Source: CAYUNA01 sp047629355 (GTDB lineage Bacteria > Bacteroidota > Bacteroidia > Chitinophagales > Saprospiraceae). Taken from it: a stretch of 22,730 nucleotides of DNA. Under the pieces are notes generated by a model, which made no database searches, had not been told where the DNA came from, and worked only from the letters and a program-made list of their open reading frames with translations. A program made the translations under genes and the position numbers. Shown here in pieces: positions 14,992-20,818 of the stretch (position 1 is its first letter; the number at the start of each line of letters is the position of its first letter). The stretch is taken from contig JBLHWU010000096.1 of the NCBI GenBank assembly GCA_047629355.1, forward strand, positions 1 through 22,730, written 5' to 3'.

Positions 14992-15067
14992 ATTCGTAAC
15001 TCGCTATTAGTTGATTCGTTATTCGAGAGCTCTCGAATAACGAATCAACTAATAGCGAGTTACGAAT
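14992..15067. repeat. Perfect 76-bp palindrome without a loop
   Basis: Every base from 14992 to 15029 is complementary to its partner from 15067 back to 15030, centred on GAGAGCTCTC. The half-site contains GCTATTAGTTGATTCGTTAT. It overlaps the last base of the stop codon of the leftward SprB/OmpA gene, so its RNA would form a long hairpin at the 3' end of that mRNA. There is no T-tract. Confidence 0.92.
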
Positions 15068-18000
15068 CAAAGCGTCAATATCGTCAACTCTACCCGCTGA
15101 TTCCGTTTTCGTCCATCGGCCGTTTTATTGGAAGCAATTGGCTTACGTTTTCCATAGCCTTTGTACTTTACACGAGAAATTTCAATGCCTTTTCCTAAGA
15201 TATAAGTCGCAATGGATTTTGCCCGCGCATCCGATAAAGCATCACAATATTCGTGAGGAGGAACGCCATTCGTATGTCCACCAATTTCGATAGAAATCGT
15301 TGGATTTTGTTCCAAAAAGTAAGTAATTTCATCCAAAATCGGCATTGCATCCTGATTCAAAATGGTACTATCGGCATCAAAATACAACTCACTCAAACGA
15401 ATAACTTGTCCGATACTCAAACGGCCTACTCGCAATTCTGGAATGATTTTCTTTTTAATTTCAAAATCAACGTTCACTTCACAACCTTTCACATCTTTAA
15501 CGACTACGTTGTGTTTACCAATGTTGAATTTCCGACCTGTTTCGCTCGTTTGACCATTATCCCATGCGTAAGTGTAATTTCCTGCGCCACCTGATGCAGC
15601 GACTTTAGCTTCCCCGTCGTTGGAAGTTTGCTCAGATGTATTTTCTAAAGCAGTGATTCGTGCAGTCAATTTTGTTGGTTCATTGATGGTGAAAGACGCA
15701 GCTTTGGTTGCGCCCTTTGCGTCGGTTACCGTTACTTGATACTCGCCTGCTGGCAACTTATTAGGACTATCATCTTTCGCAGCTGATTGATTCCATTTAA
15801 AGGTAAATGGTGCTTTTCCGCCGTTCGTTGTTACTTTTAAAGCTGCTTTTTTATCACCATAACAATCTAACTTTGATATTTCACTAATAGAAACAGTCAG
15901 CGGTAAAACATTTTCAGAAATCTCGGTATCTACCGTGATTGTACAACCTCGACCGTCTGTAATCGTCAATGTATGCTTGCCCGGTGATAATTTTGAAGCC
16001 GTTTTTTCCATCTCGCCATTTGCCCACTTGAAAGTATATTTACCATCGCCTCCGCTGATATTGGCTAAAGCTTTCCCATCAGAATTACCCGTACTCGCAG
16101 GCTGTTGAACGGAAATACTGGCGGTCAATTCCTTCGGTTCTTGAATGGAAATTTGCGCCGTTTTAGTTGTTCCTGCTGCATCCGTCAAAGTAACAGAATA
16201 ACTTCCTGCACCCAGATTAGCTGCTCTTTCTCCATTTGAATTGGCATCGCTCCAAGCATATTGAAATGGTCCTTTTCCACCATTCACTTGCACTTCTACT
16301 GCTGCATTTTTATTTCCAAAACAGTCAATCTCCCCCGTTTGATTAATCGTCAATCCCAACTCTAAAATATTTTCAGAAATATCAACCGAAACCGTCGTCG
16401 AACAACCTGCTTCATCTGTAATCGTTACGGAATTAGCTCCCGGACTTAATGCTTTTGCCATTTTATCGGTTTCATTAGTTGTCCATTTATAAGTATAATT
16501 TCCGCTACCGCCGCTGGCTTTAACCGTTGCTTTTCCATCAGATTTACCTGTACTCGCAGGCTGTTGAACAGAAATACTGGCGGTCAATTCCTTTGGTTCT
16601 TGAATAGAAATCTGCGCCGTTTTAGTCGTTCCTGCTGCATCCGTCAAAGTAACCGAATAATTTCCTGCACCCAGATTAGTCGCTTTTTCACCATTCAAAT
16701 TAGCGGCACTCCAAGCATATTGAAAGGGACCTTTCCCACCATTCATTTCTACCTCCACCGCCGCATTTTTATTTCCAAAACAATCAATTTCAACCGTTTG
16801 ATTAATTACCAATCCCAATTCTAAAATATTTTCAGAAATATCAACCGAAGCTGTCGTCGAGCAACCTGCCGCATCCGTAATCGTCACCGAATGTGCGCCA
16901 GGACTCAATGCTTTTGCCGTTTTATCAGTTTCGTTATTTGTCCATTTATAAGTATAATTTCCGTTACCGCCGCTGGCTTTTACGGTTGCTTTTCCATCCG
17001 AATTGCCTGTGGTCGCTGCTGCTTGTACAGTCGCGGTTGCGCTTAATTCCTTTGGTTCTTCGATGGTAATTTTTTCGGTAGCGGTCGCACCTGTTACGTC
17101 CGTAAGTGTGACTTCGTAAGTGCCCGCAGGAAGATTTGCAGGTTTTTCACCAACCAAATCAGCGATATTCCAATTGTAAATAAATGGTCCTTTTCCGCCA
17201 TTTATAGCAGTTGAAACGGCTGCATTTTGGTCACCATAACAATTAAGTTTTGTCGTTTGACTAATCGAAATGGAGAGCGCCAAAATATTTTCTGAAATAT
17301 CAGTCGTCGCTACTTGTTCACAACCTTTCGCATCCGTAACTGTAACGGAATGACTACCCGGTGGCAATTTTATCGCCGTTTGCGTCGTCTCTCCGTTATC
17401 CCATTTATACGTAAAATTATCGCTACTACCTTTTGCCGTTGCTTTCGCTTTTCCATCAGAATTGCCTGTACTCGCTGATTTTTCAACTGAAATAGATGCC
17501 ATAATTCCTAAAATTTCTTTAATAACAATACTCCCCGCAGTCGTCACGCCCGTACCATCCGTCACCGTCACCGTGTATTGACTAAATTTCAAACCAGACC
17601 GCGTTTTGCCTTCTACTTCGGTATCATTCCACTTAAATTTATAAGGACTTTTCCCCCCTTCAACCAGAACTTCCAAACCAGCGTTGGCATCATTCTGACA
17701 ATTATTTTCAGCTGTTTGCTTTACCGTTACTTTCAACGGCGTCAACTTTTGAGAAACTTCTAACGTCGTCGAAGCAGTACATCCATTTTTGTCCGTCACC
17801 GTCACAGCATGTGCACCTTCCGTTAGTTTTACCGCTTGTGCTGTCGTTTCGCCATTGTCCCAAACGTATTTAAATTCAGGTAAACCGCCGCCGCTAATCG
17901 TCACCGTCGCCGCTGCATCGCCAGCCCCTGCCCCACTCTCTTGCTTGTCTTGCACAGCACTCAACGTAAATCTGGGGTCTGGAATCATCACTTTGGAAGA

Positions 18001-19089
18001 CTTAGTTTTGCCCTTGTCGTCCGTTACCGTAACCGCATATTCACCAGCCGCTAAATTGGTAGGATTCTCTCCTTTCAAACCGCCATCCCAATCATAAAAA
18101 TAAGGTGGTTGACCGCCCGTAATCCGTACTTTCAAAGCAGCATCTGGTTTCGAGGCATCGCAACTTAACCCTTTATCCACCAATACCGTCACCGTAATTG
18201 CCGATGCTTTTTCAATCAAATACAAGCCTTTATCTTCTGTACCAACCCATAGCGCATCGTCTTTATCGACGGCCACATAATTGACAGCCTGGCTCGTAAA
18301 ATATTGCGCAGGACCAAATAATTGGTAACTTTCTGCTATAAAATTATAGCGAGAAACCACATCCGACGCTATCCAAACGCGCCCTTTGCTATCTGCTGCA
18401 ATGTCACGAATCGAACCATCGACCATGCGTTCGTCGATGTCGATTGGATAGAGTTCATCATCTTCTTCCACTTTCCAAACGGTCTCGTCGCCCATCACCC
18501 AGATGTTTTCGCGGTTGATAGAAATGGCTTCGATGGTGAAGAATTTTTCCTCCAATTTCCATTTATCGAGCGTCCCAATCAGTACGCCTTCATCCGAACC
18601 AATCCAAAAACGGCCGTCGCGGTCTTTGTTGATGGCGTTGATTTTATCAGATTTTAGTTTAGAATTTTTGCTGGTCACCTCACCTACTTTTTGCAAAGAC
18701 GGCTTGGTTTTCAAGCGAATGATGCCCGAATCTTCCGTGCCGACCCACAATTCTCGGCTTTTGGTATCGTAAAATGCCGCTGTGATGGTCGCGCCGTTCA
18801 AGATATTGTCCATTTCCGACTTTGACCAAGTGAGGTCATTGTTTCCGTTCGGCAATTTCAGCAAGGCTTCATCACCCAATTTGACCGCTTCCTCCGTCGC
18901 AAAATCAATCGCGTGGACTTGAAACAATCCCGTGCTGTTGCCGACCCATTTCTTATTGTCTTTATCGACATAGATATTTTGAATCGGGTCTTGCAATTCG
19001 GGGGCAGTACAGCGGATGACGGTCATTGGTTCTTGTGCCGACAGTTGGGTTGTGAAAATCAGGAATAGGAAAAGAAAAATTTTATTCAT
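15067..19089 (-). CDS. Propeller / SprB-repeat / OmpA-like fusion surface protein
   Basis: The start is set at ATG 19089, which begins a signal peptide (MNKIFLFLFLIFTTQLSAQ); an ATG 66 bp upstream would place 22 polar residues before it. The product has 1340 residues. Residues 35-295 hold five or six propeller repeats of the two-component-regulator type (DKDNKKWVGNSTGLFQV, RELWVGTEDSGIIRLK, DRDGRFWIGSDEGVL, SKGRVWIASD, KDDALWVGTEDKGLYLI). Residues 298-1205 hold twelve SprB-like beta repeats in six A-B pairs of about 153 residues: type A starts with a Cys motif (LDCYGDKNAA) and has GGKGPFxYxW, type B has STGNSDGKA, SGGNGNYTYKW and a late GC. Residues from about 1235 form an OmpA-like domain (YFDADSTIL, IEIGGHTNG, LSDARAKSI, YKGYGKRKPIASN). 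In the usual peptidoglycan-binding pair Asp/Arg, the Asp is Asn here and the Arg is kept. An adhesin or sensor fixed to the cell wall is inferred. Confidence 0.88.
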   Translation of the reverse strand: MNKIFLFLFLIFTTQLSAQEPMTVIRCTAPELQDPIQNIYVDKDNKKWVGNSTGLFQVHAIDFATEEAVKLGDEALLKLPNGNNDLTWSKSEMDNILNGATITAAFYDTKSRELWVGTEDSGIIRLKTKPSLQKVGEVTSKNSKLKSDKINAINKDRDGRFWIGSDEGVLIGTLDKWKLEEKFFTIEAISINRENIWVMGDETVWKVEEDDELYPIDIDERMVDGSIRDIAADSKGRVWIASDVVSRYNFIAESYQLFGPAQYFTSQAVNYVAVDKDDALWVGTEDKGLYLIEKASAITVTVLVDKGLSCDASKPDAALKVRITGGQPPYFYDWDGGLKGENPTNLAAGEYAVTVTDDKGKTKSSKVMIPDPRFTLSAVQDKQESGAGAGDAAATVTISGGGLPEFKYVWDNGETTAQAVKLTEGAHAVTVTDKNGCTASTTLEVSQKLTPLKVTVKQTAENNCQNDANAGLEVLVEGGKSPYKFKWNDTEVEGKTRSGLKFSQYTVTVTDGTGVTTAGSIVIKEILGIMASISVEKSASTGNSDGKAKATAKGSSDNFTYKWDNGETTQTAIKLPPGSHSVTVTDAKGCEQVATTDISENILALSISISQTTKLNCYGDQNAAVSTAINGGKGPFIYNWNIADLVGEKPANLPAGTYEVTLTDVTGATATEKITIEEPKELSATATVQAAATTGNSDGKATVKASGGNGNYTYKWTNNETDKTAKALSPGAHSVTITDAAGCSTTASVDISENILELGLVINQTVEIDCFGNKNAAVEVEMNGGKGPFQYAWSAANLNGEKATNLGAGNYSVTLTDAAGTTKTAQISIQEPKELTASISVQQPASTGKSDGKATVKASGGSGNYTYKWTTNETDKMAKALSPGANSVTITDEAGCSTTVSVDISENILELGLTINQTGEIDCFGNKNAAVEVQVNGGKGPFQYAWSDANSNGERAANLGAGSYSVTLTDAAGTTKTAQISIQEPKELTASISVQQPASTGNSDGKALANISGGDGKYTFKWANGEMEKTASKLSPGKHTLTITDGRGCTITVDTEISENVLPLTVSISEISKLDCYGDKKAALKVTTNGGKAPFTFKWNQSAAKDDSPNKLPAGEYQVTVTDAKGATKAASFTINEPTKLTARITALENTSEQTSNDGEAKVAASGGAGNYTYAWDNGQTSETGRKFNIGKHNVVVKDVKGCEVNVDFEIKKKIIPELRVGRLSIGQVIRLSELYFDADSTILNQDAMPILDEITYFLEQNPTISIEIGGHTNGVPPHEYCDALSDARAKSIATYILGKGIEISRVKYKGYGKRKPIASNKTADGRKRNQRVELTILTL
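15980..17040. repeat. 459-bp tandem repeats inside the SprB/OmpA gene
   Basis: Sequences such as ACTCGCAGGCTGTTGAAC recur at 16093 and 16552 and in diverged form near 17011, and GAAATATCAACCGAA recurs at 16377 and 16836, a period of 459 bp (153 codons, one A-B pair). The central pairs are the most alike, which points to recent expansion or conversion. Confidence 0.85.
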
Positions 19090-19432
19090 TGCTTGCTGGT
19101 TGTTATATGATGCACGCGACAATGCCGCATTGTTTTTAAACTCGATTGGCAACATTTGGTTACCGTTCGCGAAATTACTAAACCTTTTTAAATAGGGGAA
19201 GTTCGGGCGAGTGGTTTGATTTTGAAAACTTTAAGAGAGAACGAGGGAAGAGGTTAGTAAATTATGTTAAAATGGGAGATTTCAATAAAAAACAACATCA
19301 AAAATTTGGAATTATGCCTTATTCCTATTAGATTTGCTCAGTAATTAGTCAAAACATGAACTTTGCTCCGATTTTGACTATATTTTTAAAATGAGATGAT
19401 ACATCAAATTAAATTTATAGGTAAAAAATGCC
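19090..19432. other. 5' region of the SprB/OmpA gene
   Basis: This 340-bp stretch holds no gene. A perfect 9-bp hairpin, TAGTCAAAA (19346-19354) with TTTTGACTA (19372-19380), lies about 260 bp upstream of the start. The nearest promoter-like motif on the minus strand, TAATTTCG close to the start, is a poor match, so the promoter is not assigned. Confidence 0.5.
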
Positions 19433-19544
19433 TATTCTATTCTATTCTATTCTATTCTATTCTATTCTATTCTATTCTATTCTATTCTATTCTATTCTAT
19501 TCTATTCTATTCTATTGATGTTGTATTCTCCAAAACCAAAATGA
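19428..19544 (+). other. Small reading frame running through the microsatellite
   Basis: An ATG at 19428 is followed at once by the repeat, encoding PILF then YSILF units, and stops at 19542-19544 (38 residues). A different frame after the repeat stays open for about 46 codons, to a stop near 19650. Loss of one 5-bp unit would join the ATG to it. There is no other sign that this is a gene, and chance is quite possible. Confidence 0.15.
19433..19516. repeat. Pentanucleotide microsatellite (TATTC)n
   Basis: An uninterrupted run of TATTC covers 84 bp, nearly 17 copies. It begins 344 bp upstream of the SprB/OmpA start codon and 216 bp left of the IS end. The plus strand has no stop codon in any frame through the run, while the minus strand has stops in all frames. 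Confidence 0.97.
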
Positions 19545-19660
19545 CATGTACGCTCAACAATATCTGTTCTGCTTGTTCAAATAAACTTTCAAACAAGGCT
19601 ATTTTATACTATTTTTCTAAAAGACTCGCTCTTTTGGACGAGTATCTATTGTAAAAAAAT

Positions 19661-19688
19661 AAGGTGAGTTGCGCGAACAACCCACCTA
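19661..19688 (-). terminator. Hairpin, terminator-like in the leftward direction
   Basis: AGGTGAGTTG (19662-19671) pairs with CAACCCACCT (19678-19687) with one mismatch around CGCGAA. Read leftward it is followed by TTATTTTTTT. It could end transcripts leaving the IS transposase on the minus strand. Confidence 0.6.
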
Positions 19689-19749
19689 TTCATTAACCAT
19701 ATTAGTTAACGTAATTTAAACATTGTAAAATTAGACTTTATGAATAGGG

Positions 19750-20358
19750 TCAAAAAAACAGCAGTTCGTCAATCCGTTTTTCAGCCTTTTCGTAGGTTGT
19801 TTTTCGAGTGATGATGCGCAAATTGTGTAAACCAGTAGCAATTTCCATACAGCGGTCAATACGTTTAAGAATTTTGCCACGCCACTTTTCTTTCACTAAC
19901 CGACATCTTTTGATAGAACCAATGGCATTTTCTACGGTGATACGAACACGAGAAACCCAGTGATTGAAGTCTTTTTGAAATTGATTTAAAGGATTATTTT
20001 TTATCGCTTTAAAAGGTTCGAGTAAATGAACTCCTGCCGGTTGAAAACCTTGATAACCTGAATCTTTTGCAAGCCAAATATCTTTGTAGCATTGGTCTGT
20101 AAAATCAGCTATTTCCTCATCGACAATTGTTTTGTCGTGTCGCGCTCCTCGGAAAGTATCACCGACAAAATGAACGAATTTGTATTCATCAGCAATGACC
20201 GTATTTTTTACGCCATGTTGATGATGTTTGCCCGAATAATAAAGCTTTTGAGTTTCATAGTTCGTACTTCGTCCGATGGTACGGTCAATCCCATCAGCAC
20301 TTAGTGTACGGGCTTGGGGTTTATCAATTTTTGACGTAAACGAAACATTTTTGCTAAT
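19750..20358 (-). CDS. IS transposase, second frame (DDE catalytic part)
   Basis: This frame is open from 20358 to the stop at 19750 and has no ATG before its conserved region, so it depends on the first frame for initiation. It reads ARTLSADGIDRTIGRSTNYE, then QKLYYSGKHHQHGVKNTVIA, FVGDTFRGARHDKTIVDEE, LAKDSGYQGFQPAGVHLLEP and RVRITVENAIGSIKRCRLV. The first Asp (ADG), the Asp of GARHD and the Glu of TVENAIG are the expected DDE residues, so the catalytic part is intact. A -1 shift at the slippery site would give one protein of about 329 residues joined as LINPQARTLSADG. Confidence 0.8.
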   Translation of the reverse strand: MSKNVSFTSKIDKPQARTLSADGIDRTIGRSTNYETQKLYYSGKHHQHGVKNTVIADEYKFVHFVGDTFRGARHDKTIVDEEIADFTDQCYKDIWLAKDSGYQGFQPAGVHLLEPFKAIKNNPLNQFQKDFNHWVSRVRITVENAIGSIKRCRLVKEKWRGKILKRIDRCMEIATGLHNLRIITRKTTYEKAEKRIDELLFF

Positions 20359-20738
20359 TCATCAGCATTACGAGCGGGGTTGACTCCTAATTTTTTTAGC
20401 GTAATTTGCAAAAGAGGTTCGAGTACTTTTAGCCAAATACTTGCCTGACTTTGCTCCATGTCAAAAGCCGCTGCCAAAGCCTGTTGCAAATGATTATTTT
20501 TCAACTGAAAAAGAACGAAAAATAATTTATCTTGCACAGAAGGCAATGTCTGGGTCGGAGCTTCAACTTGTAGGGCTATCAATGGCTTTTTGCGGCGTTT
20601 AAAGTGAAAATCATAATGTTTATACCATTTGCGCCACTCTTCTTTAAATATCGGAAAAATCAGGTCAAACTCATTCCGGGTTAAAGAAGTTAGTGCAATT
20701 AATTGGGCAGGGTTCTCAAATGTTTTATTGATATTCAT
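20301..20738 (-). CDS. IS transposase, first frame (helix-turn-helix part)
   Basis: The ATG at 20738 starts MNINKTFENPAQLIAL; an upstream TTG could add five residues but is less likely. The 145-residue frame contains the N-terminal part of DDE_4-type transposases: LTRNEFDLIFPIFKEEW, the conserved KLFFVLFQLKNNHLQQALA with a helix-turn-helix FDMEQSQASIWLKVLEPLL, then LKKLGVNPARNADEL. It stops at 20301, shortly before the catalytic domain begins in the -1 frame. The last codons contain A AAC CCC at 20322-20316, in the correct phase for -1 slippage. Confidence 0.8.
   Translation of the reverse strand: MNINKTFENPAQLIALTSLTRNEFDLIFPIFKEEWRKWYKHYDFHFKRRKKPLIALQVEAPTQTLPSVQDKLFFVLFQLKNNHLQQALAAAFDMEQSQASIWLKVLEPLLQITLKKLGVNPARNADELAKMFRLRQKLINPKPVH
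20316..20322 (-). promoter_or_regulatory. Putative -1 ribosomal slippery site in the transposase
   Basis: Read leftward, the heptamer is A AAC CCC, with the codons AAC and CCC in the frame of the first ORF. It has the X XXY YYZ form, and slippage there enters exactly the frame of the catalytic ORF, 12 nt before the first stop codon. A strong downstream stem could not be confirmed by eye. Confidence 0.5.
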
Positions 20739-20818
20739 GCCCTCAATATACAAAGTTTTCAGAATTTTTATTGCGTGCGCAGGCGCACGATTTAAATTTT
20801 CTGTTCATAAAGTCTATT

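Larger units (their letters stand above)
19732..20816 (-). mobile_element. IS5-superfamily insertion sequence, about 1.08 kb
   Basis: Terminal inverted repeats TAGACTTTATGAATAG (19732-19747) and CTGTTCATAAAGTCTA (20801-20816) match at 15 of 16 positions. If the outer TA on each side is a target duplication, the element proper runs 19734-20814. It carries a transposase in two overlapping frames. The HTH_Tnp_4-like plus DDE_Tnp_4-like layout, TA target and split gene best fit the IS427 group of the IS5 family; that assignment is from memory. A 7-bp hairpin CGTGCGC/GCGCACG (20774-20789) lies just inside the right end, where it may block entering transcription. Confidence 0.85.

Noticed and set aside
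15253..15594. Plus-strand reading frame of 113 codons inside the OmpA-like region
   Set aside because: It is antisense to a well-supported conserved domain, has no recognisable motif, and its composition is that of a shadow frame.
19155..19155. Start of the SprB/OmpA protein at ATG 19155
   Set aside because: The extra 22 residues are polar and would bury the signal peptide; the ATG at 19089 gives a normal N-terminus.
19750..20738. Transposase called a pseudogene because of the frame break
   Set aside because: Both parts are intact and the break coincides with an in-phase slippery heptamer, so programmed frameshifting is the better reading, though a mutation cannot be excluded.
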